In this document: piece by piece, positions 28,580 to 36,185 of the stretch
Position numbering within the stretch: position 1 is the first letter of the stretch
How the letters are laid out: each line of letters opens with the position of its first letter
Source: Oscillospiraceae bacterium
GTDB lineage: Bacteria; Bacillota; Clostridia; Oscillospirales; Ruminococcaceae
Direction: 5' to 3'
DNA: 64,000 bases
NCBI GenBank assembly: GCA_016288755.1
Contig: JAEELE010000059.1
Location: 35,612-99,611 of the forward strand
Position numbers and translations under genes: made by a program
The notes under the pieces: model-generated
Databases searched by the model: none
Seen by the model: only the letters and a program-made list of their open reading frames with translations
What the model was told of the DNA's origin: nothing

Positions 28580-29202
28580 GGTATCATTTCCTTTCGTGCC
28601 CGATCCGGTTTTTCACAGCGTTGCCGCGAAGGCAGATCAGACAGGTTATAGGTATTTCAGCAGTAACAGCAGGGGGTGTTGAATTGGGGAGAATGCTTTG
28701 CGGCGAACAGAAAAATGCCGCAGCACCGGAGAAAAGCCTCTGAGTGTTCGCACGGATTTTTCAACCGCGCGGAGGGGGAGGAATCGTGGACAAGTTGAAG
28801 GACTGCCCGCACGGTTGATGCTGTGGAATGCGGGGGTAAAAATGTTGAAAAAATGGTTGAAACTGTGAATACATCGAGTATAATCCGGGCTTTTCAACAT
28901 TTTGAGGCGCTCCGGAGGGGAGAGAGAGGGAAAGTCACGTAAATACGGCTTCTGTTTTCAACCCCTGATTCAACACTTGTTGAAAATTCAAAAATCAGAA
29001 CATTTGCTCCGGGGAGAGTTTCTGCAAAAATATCCGCATGGTTGAATTTGTCAGAACGGGTCGATGCCCTTCCGAATCGGTGAAATGCACAACGAAGTGG
29101 AAAACCGGAGCACAATATTTTGTGTCGGGCTGCGGGAAATCCCCGCTCATCTTACAAAAAACGGGATTTCCGGGGATCGCGTCGGTGCAGCGTATTTTTC
29201 TG
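28580..29202. other. Replication origin oriC (dnaA-dnaN intergenic)
   Basis: This 623-base gap between dnaA and dnaN is the expected position for oriC in Firmicutes. One good DnaA box, TTGTCCACG, lies on the minus strand at 28793-28785. Exact TTTTCAACA copies lie at 28891-28899 (plus), 28851-28843 (minus) and 28986-28978 (minus). Close variants lie at 28758-28766, 28855-28863, 28864-28872, 28955-28963, 28967-28975 and 28677-28685. The box-rich parts flank an A/T-richer stretch at about 28835-28890. A dyad GGAAATCCC (29135-29143) with GGGATTTCC (29163-29171) sits just after dnaA. No gene is seen. Confidence 0.8.
28857..28884 (+). promoter_or_regulatory. Possible plus-strand promoter inside oriC
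   Basis: TTGAAA (28857-28862), a 16-base spacer and a perfect TATAAT (28879-28884) point toward the 3' end of dnaA, where no plus-strand gene exists. It overlaps DnaA-box-like sequences. If active it would make an origin transcript antisense to dnaA. Confidence 0.35.
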
Positions 29203-30561
29203 TCACCGTCTGCCGTCGCGGATGGTCTTGATGATGGACTCGATCGCGTCGCGGAGATTGGAGTCCTTCTCCATCTGCTCCTGCACATTCTTGCACGAAT
29301 ATACGATTGTCGAGTGATCGCGCCCGCCGAACTCCTCGCCGATCGAATTGAGCGGCATATTGGTGATCTCGCGCACAAGGAAGATCGCGACCTTGCGCGC
29401 GCTCGAGATCTGTGCGGAGCGCTTCGAGGAGCGGATATCGTCCGGCGTCACGCCGTAGAGATTCGAGACCTCCTGAATGATGTGCTCGATCGTGACCGGG
29501 GTCGGCTGGTCGTCCGTCAGGATATCGCGGATGACCGACTGTGCCATCGCGATCGACGGGGAGGAATTTGCAAGCTGCTTCAGCGCCTTCAGCTTTTTGA
29601 CGGCGCCTTCGAGCTGGCGGATGTTGGTCTTGAGACGGTTGGCGATGAACTCAGCGACATCGTCCGGGATGTTGAGCTCTAAAAGCTCTGCCTTGCGGCG
29701 GATGATTGCCACGCGGGTCTCAAAATCCGGTGCGGAGATATCCGCGACCAGACCCCATTCAAAGCGGCTGCGCAGTCTCTCCTCCAGAACGCGGAGCTCC
29801 TTCGGGGGACGGTCGGAGGTCAGCACGATCTGCCGACCCTCGCTGTGCAGCTTATTAAAGGTGTGGAACAGCTCCTCCTGCGACTGATCCTTGCCGCTGA
29901 GGAACTGGACGTCATCGACCAGCAGCACGTCTGCATTGCGGTATTTCTCGTGGAATTTGGTAGTGTCCTTCTTCTGGCGGATCGCCTCGATCAGCTCGTT
30001 CGTGAAGGTCTCCGCCGTGACATATACGATGTTGAGGTCGGGATTGCGCTCCTTCATCTCGTGTGAGATCGCGATCAGCAGATGCGTTTTGCCGAGCCCC
30101 GAGGGACCGTACATGAACAGCGGGTTATAGGGCTTCGTGCCGTTGGAGCGTGCGACGCTCTGGCAGGCAGCATAGGCGAATTCGTTGGACTTTCCGACGA
30201 TGAATGTATCAAAGGTGTAGGCGTACTCGGCATTTTCAAAATCCTGCTCGAGCTCGGACTGCTTCTTGTCGAAATCCTCCGGCACCTTCGAGGCGTCGGG
30301 CTCCGTGTCGTCCGTCACGATGATGCGGAGCTGGACGGGAAAACCGAGGATCTGTGTGAATGCCTCGGTCAGCATGTGGGCATAGTTGTTCATGACGATG
30401 CCCTTCTGAAAATCGTTCGGGCAATAGAGCACGGCGTCGCTGCCCTCAAGCCGTGCGGGGCGGAGCGTATCGAGCCAGAGACCCTTGGCGGTCTCACCGA
30501 TCTTTCCGCTTGATGTGCAAAAATCCTTGACTGCTTCAAATACTTCTTCAAAGGAATTCAT
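29203..30561 (-). CDS. dnaA: Chromosomal replication initiator DnaA
   Basis: This 452-residue protein has all DnaA domains: an N-terminal partner-binding domain (1-80), a variable acidic linker, the AAA+ domain with Walker A GPSGLGKTHL and Walker B VLLVDDVQFL, and the C-terminal DNA-binding domain with the GRDHSTIVYSCKN box-recognition helix. It binds DnaA boxes and opens the origin. The recognition helix looks standard although the local box family is not. A consensus promoter lies about 100 bases upstream and dnaN follows past oriC. Confidence 0.98.
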   Translation of the reverse strand: MNSFEEVFEAVKDFCTSSGKIGETAKGLWLDTLRPARLEGSDAVLYCPNDFQKGIVMNNYAHMLTEAFTQILGFPVQLRIIVTDDTEPDASKVPEDFDKKQSELEQDFENAEYAYTFDTFIVGKSNEFAYAACQSVARSNGTKPYNPLFMYGPSGLGKTHLLIAISHEMKERNPDLNIVYVTAETFTNELIEAIRQKKDTTKFHEKYRNADVLLVDDVQFLSGKDQSQEELFHTFNKLHSEGRQIVLTSDRPPKELRVLEERLRSRFEWGLVADISAPDFETRVAIIRRKAELLELNIPDDVAEFIANRLKTNIRQLEGAVKKLKALKQLANSSPSIAMAQSVIRDILTDDQPTPVTIEHIIQEVSNLYGVTPDDIRSSKRSAQISSARKVAIFLVREITNMPLNSIGEEFGGRDHSTIVYSCKNVQEQMEKDSNLRDAIESIIKTIRDGRR

Positions 30562-30659
30562 TGCGTAGATTCACTTCCCTTTTTTTCATAGATCCCGGAT
30601 GCAGAATCCGGATGACTGCGTACTGTCGCCAAAAAACAGCGCAGGCGTATACATGATAT

Positions 30660-30688
30660 ATTATAGCATAAATCCTTGAAAATAGCAA
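30660..30688 (-). promoter_or_regulatory. dnaA promoter with adjoining DnaA-box-like sites
   Basis: Minus strand: TTGCTA (30688-30683), 17-base spacer, TGC-extended perfect TATAAT (30665-30660). Just upstream, on the plus strand, lie ATTTCAACA (30693-30701) and AATTCCACA (30711-30719), close to the local box family, which suggests DnaA autoregulation. Confidence 0.8.
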
Positions 30689-30792
30689 GCGGATTTCAAC
30701 ATAACCGTAGAATTCCACAAATATGCGCAGCCGTCAGGGCTTGGGATTTGCAGGCAGATTTTCAGATCGGCTGTTTTTTTTGCGATATACTA

Positions 30793-30821
30793 TTGCAAAA
30801 TGCGGAAAAATCAGGTATAAT
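30793..30821 (+). promoter_or_regulatory. Promoter of the YfhO-family gene
   Basis: TTGCAA (30793-30798), 17-base spacer, perfect TATAAT (30816-30821), 77 bases before the ATG. It diverges from the dnaA promoter; the 337-base gap between the two genes holds both promoters and the DnaA-box-like sites and nothing else recognised. Confidence 0.82.
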
Positions 30822-30898
30822 AGATGTATCTGCGTTCTCGGAGCGGGCTGCGCGGGCTTTGCTCTGAACCGATCATATCTTCTTGAAGGAGGAATTCC

Positions 30899-33800
30899 AT
30901 GGCAACTGCTGCTGCTGCAAAGGCTCCTGCCGGTGCACTCGATCCGTCGAAGACCGGTGCAAAGGGCTGGCTCATGCGCAACTGGTGCTATCTGGCGGCG
31001 TTCTGCCTGCCGGTTGTGCTCATCTATATCGCGTATGCGATCTTCGGACTGTATCCCTTCGGGGAATACTCCGTGCTCTGTCTTGACCTGAACGGTCAGT
31101 ACGTCTACTATTTTGAGGCGATCCGCGATGCCTTCCACGGAAGCGGCTCGGCACTCTATAACTGGTCGCGCAATCTATCGGGCGGCTATCAGGGTGTCAT
31201 CGGCTACTATCTCGCGAGTCCGTTCACGCTGATCGTCATTCTGCTGCCGCGCACGATGCTGCTCGGCGCGCTGCTCATCATGATCCTCTCAAAGCTCGGC
31301 ATGGCGTCGGTCACCTTCTGCATGTATGTCAGAAAGTCCAAGCATGTCACGCCGGCACAGGGCGTCCTTCTCGGCACGATGTTCGCCATGTGTGCCTACG
31401 GCATCATCCAGACCATCGACCCGATGTGGCTCGACGGGCTTGTATTCCTTCCGCTGATCGCGCTCGGCGTGGAGTATCTGGTCGATGACGGCAGAAAGGT
31501 CAACTATGCGATCCCGCTTGCAGTCATGTGCATTGCTAATTTCTATATCGGCTTCATGTGCTGCATCTTCACGGCGATCTATTTCATCTATTATGTGTGC
31601 TTCGGGTCGGACAAGCAGAAGTTCGACGCCAAGAGCCTTGCGACGGTCGTGCTCCGCATGGTGATCGCGACAGTCGCTGCGATCGCGGTCGCTGCCTTCA
31701 TGATCCTGCCGGTCTACAATGCGCTGGCGCTGGGCAAATTCGACTTCACCAAGCCGAATTACAGCTTCAAGGCGCAGTTCACGCCGCTGGAGTTTATCGC
31801 ACAGTTCTGCGTCAACTGCTACAACACCGTCGATGTGCAGGGCATGCCGGAAATCTACAGCGGAGTGTTGGCGTTCCTCTGCCTGCCGCTGTTCTTCCTC
31901 AACAGCCGCATCCCGCTGCGCAAGAAGCTCGGCTACGGCTTCCTGCTCGCATGCCTGATCATCAGCATGTACTGCCGTCCGATCGACATGCTCTGGCACG
32001 GCGGACAGATGCCGAACTGGCTGCCCTTCCGCTATTCGTTCACCTTCTCCTTTGTGCTGCTCTCGATGACCGCGATGACGCTGCACTATGCGGGCAGCAT
32101 CAAAAAGCCGATGATCGCCGGCTCCTTTGCCGTGATCTTCGTGCTGCTCATGCTCGCGGACGCGCAGCACTTCACGAGCAAGAAGGGCGAATATATCGAC
32201 ACCTTCCAGACCATCTGGGTGACGATCATCTTCCTCGCGATCTATTGCGGCATCGTCTATCTGATGGGCAGAAAGAACCCCTCGAAGCCTATGAGGATAT
32301 GGCTCATGCTCGGTCTGATCGCAGTCGTGAGCGGCGAGCTGACATACAACGCGGTCTGCGAATTCAAGGATATCCACAAGGATGTCGCCTATTCGACGCG
32401 CAAATCCTACAGAAGATATATCGAGACGGGCAGAGAGGTCGTCGACAAGCTCTACGCGGAGGACCCGGGCTTCTACCGCGCCGAAAAGACCTTCACCAGA
32501 ACCGTCAACGACAATGCGGCTTGGCGCCTGCGCGGTCTGACGCATTCGAGCTCGGTCATGAACACCCAGATCCTCAAATTCATCGAGGCGATGGGCTATT
32601 CCTGCCGCAGCTACTATTCCAGATATGACGGCAACACGCCGCTCGCCGATTCCCTGCTCGGCATCAAGTATGTCATCGACAAGGGCGACGAGAACAAGAA
32701 TGTGCTGAAGCTCGGCGAGAATTCCGATCTGTCGGTCGCCTATAAGCTGAAATTCACCGAGACGATGATGTCGCAGAGCGAAAACGAGATCGGCGTCAGC
32801 ATCTATGAAAACCCGAATGCACTGTCGCTCGGGTATATGGTCAACAGCGATATCACGAAGATCAAGTTCTTCGGCAATGACAACCCGTTCAACAGCCAGA
32901 ATCTGCTGCTGAGCACGCTCGTCGGAAACACGACCTTCACGACCGGCGGCGGCTTTGAATCGTGGAGCCGTTACTATTACGAGCTGCCCATCACCGAGCC
33001 GCTCAGAACCAATGACTGCTACGAGGACAGCTACGGCACGCAGCGGAGATTCCGCGAGCTGAACTGGGACCCGTCCAATCCCTCGCAGCACTCGGGCGAC
33101 CCGACCGTCGATATCTTCCTCGAGGCGCAGACCGACGACCCGATCTACCTGTTCTTCAAGACCGAGAACGAGAGCAAGGTCAACCTGTGGCTCACAGACC
33201 AGTGGAACGAGGAAGCCAACCCGATGCTCAACACCGACGGCACGAATGCAAAGTCGGTCGGCTCCTATTTCGAGACCGACAACTACCGCATTCTTTGCCT
33301 CGGCTCCTATCCGGCAGGGCAGAAGCTCCAGCTCCGCATGACGCTGCTGACCGATACTGCCGGCACCAGAGAAAAATATGCGATCGTCAAGCAGTTCTAT
33401 TTCTATCACTTCGATGCAGAGCTCTTCCAGCAGGATATTGACAAGCTCAAGGAACAGCAGTGGGAGCTGACGACCTACGGCGGCAGAACGCTCGAGGGCA
33501 AGATCACCGCAAAGGTCGGGCAGATCATGATGACCTCGGTGCCCGCAGAGCCGGGCTGGACGGTCTGGGTCGACGGCAAGAAGTACGAATACAAGACCAC
33601 GGAAACAGACGAAAAGGGAAATAAAAAGGAGGTCGTCAAGCCGTTCCGCACGCTCTTCCAGGGAATGATCGGCGTGGAGCTCGAGCCCGGTGAGCACACC
33701 GTCAGGATGCGCTACACACCGCCCGGGCTGTATGCGGGTCTGCTGCTGCTGGTCTTCGGCAGCGTGCTGATCGCGCTGTTCTGGGTCTATGACAGCAAGA

Positions 33801-34057
33801 AGAACAAGACGGTCGCGCTGATCCGCGAGAACCGGAAGAAGGGCATCTATGAGCTGCCCTATGAGGATGATCCGGAACCTGAAGAGAAGCCGCGGAAGGC
33901 ACCTGCTGCCGAAGCGCCGGCTGCTCCGGCTGCGGACACCGTCTCCTATTCCGTTGCAGATGAGATTCGCAAGCTCAAGGAGCTTCTGGATGAGGGCATT
34001 CTCTCGCAGGAGGAATTTGATGCTGCGAAGAAGGACCTGCTCAGCGGCAAAAAGTAA
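30899..34057 (+). CDS. YfhO-family polytopic membrane protein with C-terminal SHOCT motif
   Basis: This 1052-residue protein has about a dozen membrane segments in residues 38-520, then a large external domain (about 500-950), a final membrane segment near 940-960 and a cytosolic tail. The early FGLYPFGEYSVLCLDLNGQY and SRNLSGGYQG motifs are typical of YfhO proteins, which are GT-C-fold and in some Firmicutes take part in glycosylating teichoic acids. After a Pro/Ala linker the last 34 residues (ADEIRKLKELLDEGILSQEE) match the short C-terminal SHOCT motif, probably an oligomerisation or interaction module. AAGGAGG precedes the ATG. It is monocistronic with a strong terminator. Confidence 0.88.
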   Translation: MATAAAAKAPAGALDPSKTGAKGWLMRNWCYLAAFCLPVVLIYIAYAIFGLYPFGEYSVLCLDLNGQYVYYFEAIRDAFHGSGSALYNWSRNLSGGYQGVIGYYLASPFTLIVILLPRTMLLGALLIMILSKLGMASVTFCMYVRKSKHVTPAQGVLLGTMFAMCAYGIIQTIDPMWLDGLVFLPLIALGVEYLVDDGRKVNYAIPLAVMCIANFYIGFMCCIFTAIYFIYYVCFGSDKQKFDAKSLATVVLRMVIATVAAIAVAAFMILPVYNALALGKFDFTKPNYSFKAQFTPLEFIAQFCVNCYNTVDVQGMPEIYSGVLAFLCLPLFFLNSRIPLRKKLGYGFLLACLIISMYCRPIDMLWHGGQMPNWLPFRYSFTFSFVLLSMTAMTLHYAGSIKKPMIAGSFAVIFVLLMLADAQHFTSKKGEYIDTFQTIWVTIIFLAIYCGIVYLMGRKNPSKPMRIWLMLGLIAVVSGELTYNAVCEFKDIHKDVAYSTRKSYRRYIETGREVVDKLYAEDPGFYRAEKTFTRTVNDNAAWRLRGLTHSSSVMNTQILKFIEAMGYSCRSYYSRYDGNTPLADSLLGIKYVIDKGDENKNVLKLGENSDLSVAYKLKFTETMMSQSENEIGVSIYENPNALSLGYMVNSDITKIKFFGNDNPFNSQNLLLSTLVGNTTFTTGGGFESWSRYYYELPITEPLRTNDCYEDSYGTQRRFRELNWDPSNPSQHSGDPTVDIFLEAQTDDPIYLFFKTENESKVNLWLTDQWNEEANPMLNTDGTNAKSVGSYFETDNYRILCLGSYPAGQKLQLRMTLLTDTAGTREKYAIVKQFYFYHFDAELFQQDIDKLKEQQWELTTYGGRTLEGKITAKVGQIMMTSVPAEPGWTVWVDGKKYEYKTTETDEKGNKKEVVKPFRTLFQGMIGVELEPGEHTVRMRYTPPGLYAGLLLLVFGSVLIALFWVYDSKKNKTVALIRENRKKGIYELPYEDDPEPEEKPRKAPAAEAPAAPAADTVSYSVADEIRKLKELLDEGILSQEEFDAAKKDLLSGKK

Positions 34058-34066
34058 TGATGCTTC

Positions 34067-34107
34067 AAACCCGGCGGCAATTCAGCTTGCGCCGGGTTTT
34101 TCTTTTC
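34067..34107 (+). terminator. Terminator of the YfhO-family gene
   Basis: AAACCCGGCG (34067-34076) pairs with CGCCGGGTTT (34090-34099) and is followed by TTTCTTTTC. Confidence 0.9.
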
Positions 34108-34366
34108 TTCTGATGACGCCGGGCTCGATGACCGCCTGTCTCTGTCCGCTGCATGTCGACCGGGAATGCTTTTCGACCGTCGCGGGTCATACTATTTATA
34201 TACCAATTATATTCCTTATAATAAATAGAAAAACGACGCGAAAAGGCGGCGCTCCGCCTGCTGTATCTGTTCGTATTCATCGACGGGAGCTCGGCGATCA
34301 GGTGACAGGCGGCAGCATTCAGCGCATCGCGGACACTGGCTGCTGTCTCTGACAGGCAGATAACGC
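34108..34366. other. Gene-free gap with small dyads
   Basis: No gene is supported here. An A/T-rich inverted repeat (CTATTTAT at 34192-34199 with ATAAATAG at 34221-34228) and a short AGGCGG/CCGCCT hairpin just after it are the only structure seen. A minus-strand frame of 102 codons crosses the region but has no ribosome site or recognisable content. Confidence 0.5.
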
Positions 34367-34395
34367 TTGACAAAACTGCTCATTTCCGCTATAAT
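34367..34395 (+). promoter_or_regulatory. Full-consensus sigma-A promoter of the PepSY gene
   Basis: TTGACA (34367-34372), 17-base spacer, TATAAT (34390-34395): both hexamers match the consensus completely, predicting a strong constitutive promoter 32 bases before the GTG start. Confidence 0.9.
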
Positions 34396-34427
34396 CAAAG
34401 GAAAGGGCAGAAGAGGAGGTGTGTGCC

Positions 34428-36059
34428 GTGCAGAATATCCCGCGGCTGGCGCTGGACAGAACCGTCCGGCAGCTGTTTCCGCTCGCATTGCTGATTCTCG
34501 GGAACAGCGCAGAAGCCAAGGCAGCCGTCATTGACGCGGTCGTCGCAGCCGTGCGAAAAAATGAAACGGACTGGCAGAACAGTGCGCGGTCGCGCCTGCT
34601 CCGCATCTGTGAATCGCGCGCAGAGGACACCGTCAGAGACCTTGCGCTGCCTGAGGGCTCGCCGCTCGAAGCGCTCGGCAGGCTTCCCGCATCGGGCTGC
34701 GCCGACCTCGCGCTGCTGCTGACCGGAACCCGGGAGGAAGCCGCCGATGCACGCGGCATTTCTGCAGATGAGCTCGAAAAGCGCTGCGACAAGGCACTCT
34801 GGCAGCTCACCTTTGTGCAGGACGGCAGCGCGCCGGATCTCTCTGCTTTGCAGGAAGCTGCTGCGCGATTGCCGATCTCTGAGGATATGATTACTGCCGC
34901 CGAGGGCATTGAAAAGGGGCTTGCCGAAACGGCGGAGGCGCCGAAAACGGCAAAGGTGCACGAGATCGTTCGCAGCAGTGCACCAAGCCCGTCTCAGCAG
35001 CCGAAGCATACCGTATCTGTGCCGCTCTGGGCGATCGCCGCAGCCGGGGTACTCATTCTCGGGCTCGCAGTCGGGCTCATTGCAGCGGCGGTTTCCCGCA
35101 AGCCAATCCCCGCAGACAGCAACGCCGGTTTCGAGCTCAGCACCGTACAGCCCGAAGCCGTCCGCGAAATCTCGGAGCACCGTGCCCCCGCGATCGCCGA
35201 GGCGCAGGATCAGGTGCTTGCATTTGCACAGAAGCAGCGCAGCGACGTCATTTTTCTGAGCACAAAGCTCGTGACGGGCGAGCGCGGCTCCGGCTATGAG
35301 ATCACATTTGTCGATTCTGACGGCGTGCAGTCCGAATATGCACTCAATTCTGCAAGCGGCGCGGTCACGCTGATTAAGAGCGAGCAGACCGAGACCGTTC
35401 CCGATGCCGACGGCTGGCTGAGCTGTGCCCAGCTGCGGGCGATCGCGCTGGACTTTGCAGGGCTTGAAACTGCCGTATTTACGAAGGAAAAGCTCGATAC
35501 TGAGGGCGACGTCTACTATTACAAATACGAATTCACCGATTCTGACGGGCGCTCCTACACCGTGCACGCGAATGTCGTGACCGGCGCGCTGATGAAGTAT
35601 TCCGTGAAGGAAGCCGATCTGGTCGATTCGTCAAAGCTGATCTCTGCCGATGCGGCGCTGGAGCAGGCGCTGATGCGGGCGGGCGGGCTCCGCAGCGATC
35701 AGGTCATCATCACGAAGCAGAAGCGGGAGGGCACGGTTTACCTGATTGCCTTCACGCTCGACGAGGGCACGCAGTATTCGATCGAGCTGAACGCGCTGAC
35801 CGGCATGGCAAATACCGTCGATGTGCACCCGGTCACGGCTGACACCTCACAGATGCTGGGTATGCTTGCCGCTCGCGATACCGCGCTGCAAAGGTCGGGG
35901 CTGGATGCAGGCAAGACCCGCTTCACCAAGGCAAAGCTCGACCGCAGCAACGCCGTCTATGTCTACGAGCTCGAATATGAGACCGACGACAACGAATACG
36001 AAATTTCGATGAACGCAGTCACCGGCGAAATCCTCAAATACCGCGTCTGGATGCTTTGA
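34428..36059 (+). CDS. Membrane protein with ECF-sigma-like N-terminus and four PepSY-like repeats
   Basis: The GTG at 34428 lies eight bases after AGGAGG and starts a 543-residue protein. Residues 10-130 follow the layout of an ECF sigma factor in degenerate form: a LILGNSAEAKAAVIDAVVAA segment like region 2, then a helix like the WLyrI-type segment, then LTGTREEAADARGISADELE in the place of region 4. Residues 197-220 form one membrane helix. Outside it are four PepSY-like units of about 60 residues (about 257-318, 333-394, 405-465, 475-540) with the recurrent NAxTGxxxxY ending. PepSY domains often inhibit or chaperone exported peptidases. The sigma resemblance is my reading of the pattern and needs a profile search. 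Confidence 0.72.
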   Translation: MQNIPRLALDRTVRQLFPLALLILGNSAEAKAAVIDAVVAAVRKNETDWQNSARSRLLRICESRAEDTVRDLALPEGSPLEALGRLPASGCADLALLLTGTREEAADARGISADELEKRCDKALWQLTFVQDGSAPDLSALQEAAARLPISEDMITAAEGIEKGLAETAEAPKTAKVHEIVRSSAPSPSQQPKHTVSVPLWAIAAAGVLILGLAVGLIAAAVSRKPIPADSNAGFELSTVQPEAVREISEHRAPAIAEAQDQVLAFAQKQRSDVIFLSTKLVTGERGSGYEITFVDSDGVQSEYALNSASGAVTLIKSEQTETVPDADGWLSCAQLRAIALDFAGLETAVFTKEKLDTEGDVYYYKYEFTDSDGRSYTVHANVVTGALMKYSVKEADLVDSSKLISADAALEQALMRAGGLRSDQVIITKQKREGTVYLIAFTLDEGTQYSIELNALTGMANTVDVHPVTADTSQMLGMLAARDTALQRSGLDAGKTRFTKAKLDRSNAVYVYELEYETDDNEYEISMNAVTGEILKYRVWML

Positions 36060-36100
36060 TTTCAGAAAATGACGGAGTGCATTCCGTCTGCAAACAGAAC

Positions 36101-36140
36101 AACCCCCGCAGCTATCGCAATGCTGCGGGGGTTTGTTTCA
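36101..36140 (+). terminator. Bidirectional terminator between the PepSY gene and htpG
   Basis: AACCCCCGCAGC (36101-36112) pairs with GCTGCGGGGGTT (36122-36133), followed by TGTTTC on the plus strand. On the minus strand it also follows htpG, with a GTTGTTCTG end. Confidence 0.85.
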
Positions 36141-36185
36141 TTTGAAAGCCGGATCAACAATGCAGGAGCAATTCCGCATGATCCG

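Noticed and set aside
31289..33697. Minus-strand frame of 802 codons
   Set aside because: It is antisense to the YfhO-family gene and shows no family or start signal.
34065..34373. Minus-strand frame of 102 codons
   Set aside because: No ribosome site or recognisable content, and it crosses the terminator and A/T-rich dyad.
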